This document shows positions 53,026 to 63,846 of a stretch of DNA of 64,000 bases, in pieces (the first letter of the stretch is position 1; the number at the start of each line of letters is the position of its first letter). Position numbers and translations under genes: made by a program. This DNA is from Episyrphus balteatus (lineage: Eukaryota; Arthropoda; Insecta; Diptera; Syrphidae), in contig NC_079134.1 of NCBI RefSeq assembly GCF_945859705.1, positions 47,918,402 to 47,982,401 of the forward strand, in the 5' to 3' direction. Under the pieces are notes generated by a model, which worked only from the letters and a program-made list of their open reading frames with translations, was not told the DNA's origin and made no database searches.

Positions 53026-55190
53026 TTTTTTTTTTTTTTTATAATAAGCGCGCACTAAAGGGATTAATGTACCCTTAATATGGTGAACACAGTACGAGCA
53101 TTAGGAAAATAGGGAGGGGTTTGAAAGGAGATACCGATGAACATTAGTTTTGAAGTTCTGAGTTTTGAAATGGGATGGGAAAACAGAGGCGGGTAACGCG
53201 TTCCACATTCGTGTAGTGCGGCTGAAGAAAGAATCTCTGTATTTGACGGTACGTCCGAAGTTGGACTCTAGGGTAAACTGATGAGCATTCCTTGAAGCGC
53301 GAGTATTACGGTGGAATTGTTTCAGGGGAGGAATGCAGCTAGCTATTTCATCGGAGCACTGCTTATAAAAATAACGATAGAACAACGTGAGACATGAGAC
53401 GTTACGACGGTGCTCGAGAGACGTAATTGTATCAGTTATTGATCTATCACCTATCATTTTTATAGCTCTATTTTGTATTCTATCCAAGAAACTCAACGAG
53501 GTTATTGGAGCACCTGCCCAGATGTGGGAGTTATATTCAAGCTTTGGACGAATGTACGCCTTATAAATAATTGCTAGATCAGACGGGGAGAAAAATTTCT
53601 TGCATCTTCGGAGGAAACCTAAACATTTCGCAGCGGATTTAGCGGTGTCAAATATGTGTTCATTCCACAGGAGGTGGTTTGTAATGCACATACCGAGGAT
53701 GGAAAGCTTTTCGGTTTCTTCGATGCAAGTACCACTCATGGATAGTGGCATGGGAGACATGTTCCGCTTTAATGATAGTAAGCAGCATTGAGTTTTGGAA
53801 GCATTAAATTCTACGCGATTTCTTATTCCCCATTGGACAATGCTATTAAGATCAGAATTTAATGAGTTTATCATATTTAGCCGTTCAAGATCCACATCCG
53901 AAGAACTTGGGCGAGAATCTGGAAACGAATATGAAAAACTGAGGGTACTATCATCTGCAAAACAGTTGAGTGGATTAGAAGTTTCAGACAGGAGATCATT
54001 TATAAAAATGAGAAAGAGAGTCGGAGACAGAACGGAGCCCTGTGGCACACCAGCATTTATTTTGTGGGTTTCAGACTTGAATCCATCCAATACGACTTGT
54101 ATTGAACGGTTCGAAAGGTAATTTCTAATCCAACGAAGAAGAGATTCATCGACGCCAAAAGCACGCATTTTCGAAAGAAGAGCTTGATGCCAAACTCTAT
54201 CAAATGCCTTTGAAATATCAAGTGCAACAATCTTACTTTCTCCAAAACGATGTAAAGATTTGTTCCACTGCTCGGTGAGATAAACTATCAGATCACCAGT
54301 GGACCTGTTGCTACGAAAGCCGTACTGCCGGTCATTAAGAAGCTTCCGTTCCTCAAGATATTTCTTAAGTTGAAAGTTAATCAACGTTTCCATGACCTTG
54401 GAAAGAAGGGACGTAAGTGCGATCGGTCGGTAGTTTGAGGGTGAGGAAGATTCGCCTTTTTTAGGGATAGGCTGGACAAATGCTGTTCTCCATCCACTCG
54501 GAAAGAGACCTGTAGAGTAGGACAGATGGAAAAGCTTACGCAGTGGTTTTGCCAGCGTGGAAGAACACCTCTTCAGAACGATGGGGGGGATACTATCCGG
54601 GCCAGCGGATTTGTGTACGTCAAGATCTTTAAGAACTCTTGCTACTGTACGAGTGCGAAAGAAGATTTGTCCCATGAATCCGTTTACGCGCTCAAGTACT
54701 GGCGGAGTCATGACACTATCAGGCAGTGTTGAGTTGGCAGCGAACTGCCTCGCAAGTAGGTTAGCTTTGTCAACAGAGCTAACAAATGGAGTGTCATTGA
54801 AGACGAGCGTTGGAACCGACGACGAGGTAGTGTTGCGAATATTTTTTACAAAAGACCAAAAATTTTTACTATCTTTGGGACATTGTAGTATTTTTTGCCT
54901 TAATTTTTGATCATGCAAAAATTTGGTTCGTCGAATATGGGCGTTGCTGGCCTTTCTAGCTTGTTTGAACTTTTTTCGGTTTTCCTCAGTGGGATTGGCT
55001 TTATAACATCGAAAGCTTACCTCTTTAACCCTGATAACCTCTTTGCAGCTCGAATCAAACCATGCATTCTCTTTCGGTTTGATTGTTTTAACCCTATTCG
55101 GGATAAAATTTCTCATTCCGGAGAGAATTAAATTTGTTATCATATCAGCACTGGAATCAACGTCACTATCGAGGAAGCATAGCGATTAGA
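53026..55190 (-). mobile_element. 5'-truncated CR1/L2-like non-LTR retrotransposon
   Basis: Minus-strand element: reverse-transcriptase ORF 55143 to 53101, a ~70-nt 3' UTR, and a terminal A-run (T-run 53025-53041 on +). The reading frame continues upstream of the first Met (DVDSSAD) to a stop near 55187, so the endonuclease domain is lost by truncation. Target duplication not resolved. Confidence 0.85.
53101..55143 (-). CDS. Reverse transcriptase of CR1/L2-like LINE, 680 codons intact
   Basis: LINE ORF2 protein lacking its endonuclease. Order of motifs: Lys/Arg-rich linker (RKKFKQARKASNAHIRR), KSAGPDSIPP, NYRPIALTSLLSK, YGFRSNRSTGDL, IVALDISKAFDRVWH (first catalytic Asp), AGVPQGSVLSPTLF, CFADDSTL (FADD catalytic pair), KLSILGMCI, RPKLEYNSHIW, and the C-terminal TRMWNALPASVFPSHF with FKTNVHRYL. 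The long uninterrupted frame indicates a recent copy. The WN.LP C-terminal pattern suggests the CR1/L2/Rex group rather than Jockey; exact clade not proven. Host genes on either side are not involved. Confidence 0.88.
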   Translation of the reverse strand: MITNLILSGMRNFIPNRVKTIKPKENAWFDSSCKEVIRVKEVSFRCYKANPTEENRKKFKQARKASNAHIRRTKFLHDQKLRQKILQCPKDSKNFWSFVKNIRNTTSSSVPTLVFNDTPFVSSVDKANLLARQFAANSTLPDSVMTPPVLERVNGFMGQIFFRTRTVARVLKDLDVHKSAGPDSIPPIVLKRCSSTLAKPLRKLFHLSYSTGLFPSGWRTAFVQPIPKKGESSSPSNYRPIALTSLLSKVMETLINFQLKKYLEERKLLNDRQYGFRSNRSTGDLIVYLTEQWNKSLHRFGESKIVALDISKAFDRVWHQALLSKMRAFGVDESLLRWIRNYLSNRSIQVVLDGFKSETHKINAGVPQGSVLSPTLFLIFINDLLSETSNPLNCFADDSTLSFSYSFPDSRPSSSDVDLERLNMINSLNSDLNSIVQWGIRNRVEFNASKTQCCLLSLKRNMSPMPLSMSGTCIEETEKLSILGMCITNHLLWNEHIFDTAKSAAKCLGFLRRCKKFFSPSDLAIIYKAYIRPKLEYNSHIWAGAPITSLSFLDRIQNRAIKMIGDRSITDTITSLEHRRNVSCLTLFYRYFYKQCSDEIASCIPPLKQFHRNTRASRNAHQFTLESNFGRTVKYRDSFFSRTTRMWNALPASVFPSHFKTQNFKTNVHRYLLSNPSLFS

Positions 55191-55404
55191 TTGAAGATTA
55201 GTTGGTACTGAAAATTAAATAATATAGGCAACCAATTTTTTATATCTTTGTGGTTTCGTATGATAGCTCATACAAATTTAGTTACACTATTGAATTTTGA
55301 AGAAAAGTATTGAAAAAAACACAAGACTTTGAAAGCCCGGTCTTATTTTATTATTTAAGACCGGGGTCGATAATTTTTGCAACCAAAAAATAAAAATAAT
55401 AATA

Positions 55405-55860
55405 ACCGACTTTTTGGTTTTTATTTTTATCTTTTTCAAAAGCAAAAATTTTTCTACAAAATATTGTTTTCAAATATTAATTTTTTCACCTTATTTTGAC
55501 TTAAGGCCAATTTTCCAATAGTCAGATAAACCTCAGATAGAGCTTATTCCTAGGAATAAAAGTTTTTTTTTATATTCACATTTATTCTTTTGAAAGTCTA
55601 ACTGACGATTTAAAAATCAGGGGTTAATATAAAAAAAAAACACCCTAATTTTCAATCGAAAATTCACGTGTCAAAATATCAGCTTTTTTCAAGAAGTCGG
55701 TTCGTTAAAATGTCTACTTTCTGATGGTGTAAAATAAAATTTGCATTAGTATACTATAGAACTGTAGTACATGTTCTCGTAAAATGCAAAAAATGAAGAA
55801 AAGCTTGAATTCGAAAATTTTTTTTATCATTGTTAACAATTTTGGCCTATTTATTAAAAT
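55405..55860 (+). repeat. R3 repeat, copy with MITE insertion
   Basis: Shares 'ggtttttatttttatctttttc', 'caccttattttgact', 'caatcgaaaattcacgtgtc' and 'gtagtacatgtt' with 61670-62040, in the same order. The only large difference is the 120-bp P1 MITE. Confidence 0.75.
55505..55624. mobile_element. P1-family MITE, 120 bp, with empty site in the window
   Basis: GGCCAATTTTCCAATAGTC to ...GACGATTTAAAAATCAGGGGT, flanked by TAA (55502-55504 and 55625-55627). The homologous repeat at 61670-62040 has a single TAA (61818-61820) at the same position, showing the pre-insertion state. Confidence 0.88.
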
Positions 55861-55876
55861 TTACTTTTTAACTATT

Positions 55877-55924
55877 CAAAAACCGTAAGATTTATCAATG
55901 TAACACGAAATCTTACGGTTTTTG
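55877..55924. repeat. Perfect hairpin: 17-nt arms, 14-nt loop
   Basis: CAAAAACCGTAAGATTT (55877-55893) and its exact complement (55908-55924). In RNA this would be a stable stem. No gene is nearby; possibly the collapsed remains of a MITE. Confidence 0.85.
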
Positions 55925-56237
55925 TGTAATTAAAGTGTAAATTCAAATACATACTGACCCTTAATATTGTTTTTTTTGTATAGTTTTTCTTAATTTTTTT
56001 ATATTTTATTTTTTTAATTATGAGATAATAATATATCAATGGGAAATTAAATTTTCTACACAATTTTACTCAATTAAAATTTTAATATTCAGCCTGCAGA
56101 GTCGAAATTTTGTATCGTCATAATTTATATAAATTTAATTTTAAGTAAAGTATATTTATACCTTTGTCGAGGAGCCAAACTACACACAGAAACTTAATTT
56201 CAATTATTCGAAATATTTTGAATTTTTCTTTAAGTAT

Positions 56238-57505
56238 GGGAGAGTGGGGCTAAAAGTAACAGGGGTAAGAATTAACAGCTAAAAAAAATTTTAATTTGTA
56301 TTCATTTTTTTAGTTATAACTCCTTTAAGACTGATAATCTTAGTTAATATACATGTAAAAGTTAATTTTGAAAACTCATTGTTGGTCTTGAAATTTAAGC
56401 CACCCCTTCTCCATTTTTAACAAATTTTCCTATCTTTAGTATCCATTTTTTTTGTATTACTATTTTAATTATAACTTTCTTTGTAATTATTATTATTTTT
56501 TTTTTCTTAAATTAAGGTTTTTACAAGTAGCTTTTCCTTCAAACATAATTAAATAAATCACTAACTTGTTCAAATAAATTAAACTTGGCAGCAGTTAGGT
56601 AGCTTATATATACCAATCTCTGTAAATTGTGCAATATAGTTTTAAGAAAAAATAATGTAAATTTTGCTACAATAAAACAATATATATATATATATATATT
56701 TGTATTCATTCGACTTAATTTCACTTTTCACACATGAATTGTTTCGTTTATTTTATTAATATTTATTTTTCATTACAACAAATGCTTTTTGTTATCAACT
56801 AATGTAAACTAATTTTTTGAATAAGTAGCAGAGTTCAAACCTTGCTCGGTTTGGAGCATATTTATTCAACTTTCAGAGAAGATAGATTTACTTTAACGTT
56901 CAACGTAACGATTTTTTTCGACTTACCCCACTTTTTTCTTACCTACATACAAATTTTTTTTACCTAGTATAACCAACAACCCTGGATATGAATTCTTGTA
57001 AATGAATTTGTATTTATTTTGGAATTTCAAACACATTTTGAACCAACACTTGAATTTATAAAGCTTATAAAACAATTTATGAATTCATTTAATTTTAATT
57101 TAAGACTTTAGTTAAATCTTCTCCGAAATCTTAGATTTAATCCATTTTTTTTTTCAAATCTGCACCAAAATTTCATGACTGAGGTTTGTTTTTATTATTA
57201 CTAATTAAAATAAATAAATATAAACAAATAAAGGTATTTTTTTCTTATTTTAAGTTCTTGGTACAGCCTACCCCGGTATGTGTTACACTTTGCCCCGTAT
57301 GTGGGGTAAGTTGAAACAACACGATTTTTTTTTTTTGAAGCTTTATTTTTCAACATTACCGTTAGGTTTTGAAAAAAATTTGTGATGGATCTTGCAGCTA
57401 AAAATTGGTTCTTTTATTTAAAAAAGGTTGGGTTGACTTATTTTCAAATTTGTAGGGGTACCATCGGTTTAAGTAAAAAGTGTTACATTTGGCCCCCCTC
57501 TCCCC
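56238..57505. mobile_element. Nonautonomous TA-flanked DNA element C (GGGAGAGTGGGGC termini)
   Basis: TGGGAGAGTGGGGCTAAAAG at 56238 is mirrored by GGCCCCCCTCTCCCC ending 57505, with TA at 56236-56237 and 57506-57507. Subterminal words of the type GGGGTAAG and TTACACTTTGCCCC recur in both orientations (about 56264, 56935, 57272, 57290, 57300, 57478). Contains a (TA)n run at about 56682-56699. No ORF. Confidence 0.7.
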
Positions 57506-58745
57506 TACACATTTTTTTTGTCAAAATTTTTTTTAAAAAATCGATTAAAAGACAAAATTGATTATTCTTTTTTTTAAATTCAAAAATTTATTTTTTTAGA
57601 ATCAAAATTAATATTTTATTTGCAAATACTTTCGGTTGCTCTTCTAAAATGTTGTTGCCCTATCTTACTTAAAAATTTATACAGAAAAAATCCACGAAAA
57701 TTGTTTTGCACATTGCGAAGCCCCATTAAAATTTCCTTCAAATAAATTTATGTATCCTATCTATCTTTCATTCCCTTTCCAAAAACAAAATCACTCCAAA
57801 AAACACACTTTGTATTTTTAAACAAAGCAAAACACTTTTAAATTATTAATCTTAAAATTCAACGTACAAAATAGTATGTAACTCTTTTTATGGTTACCGA
57901 CCATTATACTTTATACTCAACCTCAATCTTAGAGTGTCCTTTTTCTGACAAACGATTCACGCCAACATATAAGTCGATTTATGTATGGGGAATGTAAAAA
58001 TTTGTCTGCAAGCATGTGTAAGGTAAGGACATTACTCGTTGTGTTACTCTTTTTTGGTTTTAGTATAGTTATTGTTTCTGAAAGGTTTATTCCACTGAAA
58101 ATCTGTTCAAAGATAAACGGATACACTTGAGGAATTTTAAATACGATTTCTCTTCTATTAATGAATGTGATCGAATTGATGTTAATGATGCAGAGAAAAG
58201 GGCTTCGTTTGAGAGTAAATGATGGTCAAATAATATCCAACGTTCCAATTCCAAACAACAAGAAAACAGACACACACATATTCTATGGGGGTTAATTTTG
58301 ATTGTAATAGGATTTGCTATTTAATCGATAAGGGTGGTTGGTTGGTTGGTTTTCGGTAGGTCGAACGAACGCAGCATCTGTGACTAATGTGTTTTCAGTT
58401 AACATAAGATATCTCTGTCTGTAACTGGGTTTTTGGAGAAGGGAAAATATATGTGTGTGTCTTCGGAACTGAGATAATAATAATTCACAATATATTCATG
58501 TTCGAGAAATTCAGAGACATTCCAAATGCCCTAGATTATTTAAAGGAGGTAACATAACATAATGTTACTTTAATTTATCGATCGATTTTGAGGGTTTGTT
58601 AAACATGCTTGCCATGTGTCCTTTAAGACACGTCTGGGGCATAAATAAATAAGTTTTTTTTTGTATTTCAGTAGGTTTTGAATTTGTTAAATAATTTTAC
58701 TTGAGATAATTACCAACGAATCATTACTTTGACTTTACATTATTA
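57506..58745. other. AT-rich DNA, no gene recognised
   Basis: 57880-58520 is slightly less AT-rich and free of the repeat families described, but the short ORFs (62-65 codons) have no recognisable features. Confidence 0.4.
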
Positions 58746-58747
58746 GC

Positions 58748-60178
58748 ACAGGTAAAATAGTACAAATAATAAATAAATACAAAAATTATGACCCTCATGA
58801 AACTTGGCAAAAAGGATAAAAAGAGTCTATCAAAAAAAATTGGGTGGAAGGGTGTTTTTTTTTCCGAAAGAGGGAGGGGGTGAAGGTCAACAAAACAGTG
58901 AGGAAAATTGTTTGTAAAAAATAATCATATGACACATGTTTTTAGGTTATATTTTTGTATGCTAAATCTAATGATATAAAAATAAAGACAATACGATTGC
59001 TCTAAGAAAACTTATTCCTGATTAAACCCAAGGGTGCATGTTTTTTTACTTAAAAATATAATCCAAAGCCATGTGAAAAACATGATAGACTGATGAAATT
59101 CGGTGCAAGTTTAAGATAAAGCAGAGACAAAGAATTGATAAGGTTCTTAGAAATATTTTTGACGAAAGGGTGTTTTTTTGAGGGGTTGAGTCATGTTTGA
59201 GAAAAGTATAATAACAACTACCAAAAGTTTTTTTTACTATTTTAAACTTTGGTGAAGAATTTTCTTTTGTTATAAAAACTAAGAATCTTAAAAGTTACAG
59301 AATTATCTTTATTGAGAGTGTGTTTTTTTTTTAAAAGAAATGTTGAAATTCGGAATAAGTACCAGAAACACTAGGACAAAAATGGTGGGTACCCGGTACC
59401 CCAATGAATATTGGTAAAAATATTTCATTTATAACCAGAAACCAGGAATCTTAGCAGTCCATAAAATTTTTGGTGAAAGGGTGTTTTTTTGGGAAATAAG
59501 GAAAATCCCCGATAAGTCCGATAAAATCAATGGTATAAAAGGTACCCTTACGAAATATATAAAAAAAATTTGTCTTCTCATGCGAATTACGAATAAAATA
59601 AGTCAATACATTTTTTGTCATGCGAAAGGGTGTTTTTTTGACTTGTAGAGAAAATGTGGGTATATTGGCAAAAAAAACAAACCAAGGAATACTAGTGGTA
59701 CAAAATTAAAATTCTGTAATTTTGTTACTTTTGAAATTGGAAACAAGAATTTAAAGTGTCTATAAGAATATTATGGTTAAAAGGGTGTTATTTTTTTAGT
59801 GAAACATTACATTGATGGGCTACTGTAATGAAATTTGGAAAAAAAAACTTGCATTTAGGATAGAAAGTAAGAATAAGGAGTTTTCAAAAAAAAAATTTGT
59901 AAAAGGGTGTTTTTTTTTAAGAGACAGTAAAATCTGTAAGCGGTCCCAAAGAGCCAATGATTCGTGTAAAACGTCTGAGACCTTAAGTATAAACGATAAA
60001 TTTTTCATCAAAACACAAAACAAATTAAACATTTTACTGTCTCTTCGGAAAAAAAACACCCTTTCACCCATTTTTTTTTTTTATAGAATCTATTGATAAT
60101 TGGTTCTTATTCTAAAGGCAAATATTTTACTAAGTTTCATAAGGATAACATTTTTTTTTAAAGCCTATTTTACCTGTA
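58748..60178 (+). repeat. R2 family: TIR-bounded array of ~150-bp AAAGGGTGTTTTTTT units
   Basis: The word AAAGGGTGTTTTTTT (with small variation) occurs at about 58848, 59163, 59315, 59475, 59622, 59775 and 59901, mostly 125-160 bp apart, with shared sequence between (gaaattcggt, accaggaatctta, aaaatttttggtg). The last unit (60045-60075) is inverted, and the outer ends ACAGGTAAAATAG (58750) and CTATTTTACCTGT (60166-60178) are inverted too. So the array is inside a terminal-inverted-repeat element. No protein. Confidence 0.65.
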
Positions 60179-61660
60179 TACTATATCAAGAACTAATCAA
60201 ATGTAGTTATCTGCTTTCAAACTTCATTTTACATTTTAAGACCCTGAAGTTATGTTGTCAACAAAATTTATCAGTAAAAAACTACATAGCTAATAATAAT
60301 ATTTGAGAAGTTAGAGGTAGTCTGCACATTTTTTTTTGTCATTTCTTTAGCAATCTTCACATATGAACACATTTAATTCCCAAAAAAACTTTACATGTTA
60401 TAAGTCGAGGGAGAGAGTTCCGGATAATATCCAACCACGGAGTATACATTACACAACATAAAACTTTTCTTTCTACAGAAAATCCAACTACACTCCTTCT
60501 TGTTTAAAATATTTAACCAAATGTCATCCATAAACTTTTTTTGATAACTTTTTAAAAAAGTTTTACATCATTGGCTTCACCTGCAAATTTGACATTAGCG
60601 AGGGAAAAAATTTTAATAGTTTTTGCAACAAAAATGTATTTGAAAGTTTCTTTCGCTAGAACGTCAGTAGGTTGGACATGGAATTTCACTTATGATGCAA
60701 AAAAAAAAAAAGTTTTTGATATGGTGGTTTGATACTTTTCTATACGTATGTGGATATAATGTAAATACATTTATAGTTGAAGGATAATTGTTGTAATCTG
60801 ATGGGGTTAAGAAAAGAGCTGAAAGTATTATTTGTCTAAAAATATATTTGATAAATACTAAAATAGAAGAACTATGGTTGTTACGAGTTCAATTTCTCTT
60901 TGCACAAGTTAAAAAGGTTCAAGCGATTAATCGTTCAAATGAATATACATATATGAATGGAGTTGAAGAGAGTATTTAGTTTTTCCTACCAAAATATACT
61001 TTTTTTTATATAGATTTTAATGTTTTAAATTCATATCCGAATAAAAAAAATTAAATTAAATTAAAGTTCTTACATATCAAAAATGTGAGGTCAGAGATTT
61101 ATTTTTACTTTGGATTTGAATTAAGAATATTCAAGAATAACGAAGAAAAAATAACTAAAATAATAAAAATTATTAAAATTATTTTTATTTTAAGTGGAGC
61201 GAAACGCTTTATAAATTTTTGGAGTTGAGGTCACTTGAACTTATAAATTGAATAATATTCAAGAATGGTAAGAAAGTAAGCATCAAGGAACAAACTACAC
61301 AAAAACAAAAAATCTACAGCGCCAGATGATGATACTATATTTTCGAAATGCGTCGCAAAATATAAAAACCAATAATAGCCCAGGGTCTATAGTTTTTGAA
61401 ACCAAAAAAAATTATAGTAGAATGAAACCAATTGGAAAAGGAGGTGAATATGATAAAAATGATAGAAAAATAAATTACGGGCGAGCCGAGTTCGGGAAGT
61501 GGGTGGGTTGAGTTTTTAATGGTAAATAATGGTATATCTCGATTTCTGGCAAAACTACAAGCCCTATGGAAAAAAGTTATATAGCAAAGTTGTATAGGTA
61601 ATAAAAAGATCTACATCTTATGTGTTAACAATTTTTTCACATAACCTCAAAACTTAGGTG
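60179..61660. other. AT-rich DNA, nothing recognised
   Basis: No gene, RNA or delimited repeat seen. A 61-codon ORF at 61326-61511 has no known features. Confidence 0.4.
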
Positions 61661-61669
61661 AAAAATTAA

Positions 61670-62115
61670 AAAAACCGTGTTTTTGGTTTTTATTTTTATC
61701 TTTTTCAAAAAAATGTTTTTTTTTTTACGAAATTTGTAGAAAACGTTCCTTATAATGTTTCAAATCCACAGTAATTTATTTGATTTAAAATATTTATTTT
61801 TTCACCTTATTTTGACTTAATATCAAAAAAACTCTTATTTTCAATCGAAAATTCACGTGTCAAAATATCAGCTTTTTTAAAAAAAATCGGTGGGTATTTT
61901 GTTCGTTAAGACCTCTGCTGGTGTAAACAAAAATTTACATTAGTATACCGTAGTACATGTTATCGGAAAATGCAAAAAATGTAAAAAGCTTAAATTCGAA
62001 AAAAAATTTTTATCGTTATTTACAATTTTGACCTTTTTATTAAAATAAAAAATATTTTAATAGGAATAAGGAACGTTTTCTACAAATTTCGTTAAAAAAG
62101 ATAAAGATAAGATAA
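61670..62115 (+). repeat. R3 repeat, copy without MITE (empty site), with inverted ends
   Basis: Homologous to 55405-55860 but lacking the P1 MITE. Its ends 'acgaaatttgtagaaaacgttcctta' (61729) and the inverted counterpart (62063) show it is itself an inverted-repeat element. Confidence 0.65.
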
Positions 62116-62908
62116 ATGTTTTTGAAGGCTTCGGCACTGGTCTATAAGTTGTGGTATAATTTAAAAAATATTTTGTCGTGCTGTAAAGCATCTAAATAAG
62201 GTTGATAATCTGTTAGTTTTTAGGTGGTACTATTAAATTTAAATAACAAATTTTCCATTTTATATACCTACTATACATGCATAGTACATATTTATAAGCA
62301 CCATTATATTCTTGTTCAAATTAATCTATGGAGTTGTAAGATGAATATCAATAAATTATAGATAAAACGTTTTAAATTAAATTACAATTGCCTAATACAA
62401 TACTTGTACTACCCCTTTTCACATTAAAATAGTTATCTAGTCTTGTTTATCTTCTGTTATTACCGAGATGCACTTTTTGTACAATCATATGTATTATTAA
62501 TTAAAAACGAAATTAAATAAATACTAGTGAAAACAAATGTGATTTTTTGTTGTTGTACTATTTTCGAAGTACAGGGTGTTTTAACCTACTTTTCGCTTTG
62601 CTATTTTCAAATTTTAATAAAATACTCGACTATATTGCACACGCAAAACTTGAAGTTCAAACTACCTATTCGTTAACCTTTCAAACTCCCAATATTATAT
62701 TACAATGTTGGGAAACTAAATCTAAAAAAATGGCAATATTAGGGAACGAACAGCTCTGATTTGGATGATCTTTTTTTTTTTCAAACGTCAGTAATTAAAA
62801 ATACATTAAAAAGTCTATAGATAAAAAATTGCCGCTGTGCCGTTTTGATTTTTTAAATTTAATTGAAGATTTTTATGAACTAAAATTTTGTTTTTTTTTC
62901 TATGGCTA

Positions 62909-63846
62909 GGCAATTGAAGGAAAACAACTATATGAGAGTGAAGGACAGTCTTCCATCGTTTAGGCAATTTTCTCACAAATTGACTTCAAACACAAACAAA
63001 AATATTTGAACACAACGGCAACACCTACAGTATTTTTAAATATACATTTTTAAAAAGCTAGAAGCTTATTCATGTTTTTTAAATTAAAATAAATGGAGGA
63101 AAGGATTTTTGAAAAAAAAAATTATTTAAAAAATTTGAACATGTCGTTCAAATTTTTCGTAATATTAAAATGCAACTATTTTTCAATTTTTTTTAGCCAC
63201 ATTTATTATGATTTGTAATTATAAAAGGAAATTTTAATATGTATTACAGTTTATGAAAAAAAAAAATTAAAAGTATTTCATTTTCGAAAATTTTTGAAAA
63301 ATACAAAATTTAACTTATTTTTTTTTTTCTAAGTTCAGCATTTAAATATAAAGTTATTTTTTCTGCATTAAATAGCCCTTATTGTTGCAAGTTAAATAGC
63401 AAAAGTTTAAAGTTATTATTTGCCAAAGTCTTTGAGAAAATCAATTATTTCAATGTAAAAGTTCAGTTTTTATCTAAAAAATCCAATGAAATTGTAGTAT
63501 CTAGTAGTTTTTAATTTTTTTTTTTCTCTTCGGAATTCATCTGATAATATTTATTGTCAAAAAATTTTAAATAAATTCATATTTTACTACGAAAAAGTTT
63601 GAAAAAAAGTCATTTAAAATTTTTTAATACCTAACATTTTTTTTCCAAAATTCTAAGTTGAGGACCATTCTTTCAAAAGCTCTTGATTAAACTTAGTAGA
63701 TTTAAATTTTACAGATAGAAATGAGAATTTGGCTTTTTATAAACGTTTATCTCTATATTGTGTGTTCAAAATATTTTTTTGTGTTCGAAATCAGTTTGAT
63801 GGAAGATTGTCTCTTACTCCTATATTGGTTTTTTCCTTAAATTGCC
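62909..63846. mobile_element. Inverted-repeat DNA element (GGCAATTGAAGGAAAA ends), 938 bp
   Basis: GGCAATTGAAGGAAAA at 62909 and TTTTTTCCTTAAATTGCC ending 63846 are inverted; arms match for about 100 bp, including 'cttccatc' and 'gaacacaa' blocks. TA at 62907-62908 and 63847-63848. The interior is AT-rich with no ORF. Confidence 0.65.

Noticed and set aside
53600..54910. Several + strand ORFs of 63-117 codons
   Set aside because: Antisense shadows of the 680-codon reverse transcriptase.
53026..55165. ATCGAGG words near both ends of the CR1-like LINE as a target duplication
   Set aside because: Only 7 bp, and on the 3' side separated from the A-run by unrelated bases; not convincing.
1..55190. 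LINE ORF1 (1-1197) and reverse transcriptase (53101-55143) as parts of one element family
   Set aside because: They are 52 kb apart with host genes between them, and nothing in the sequence links them.
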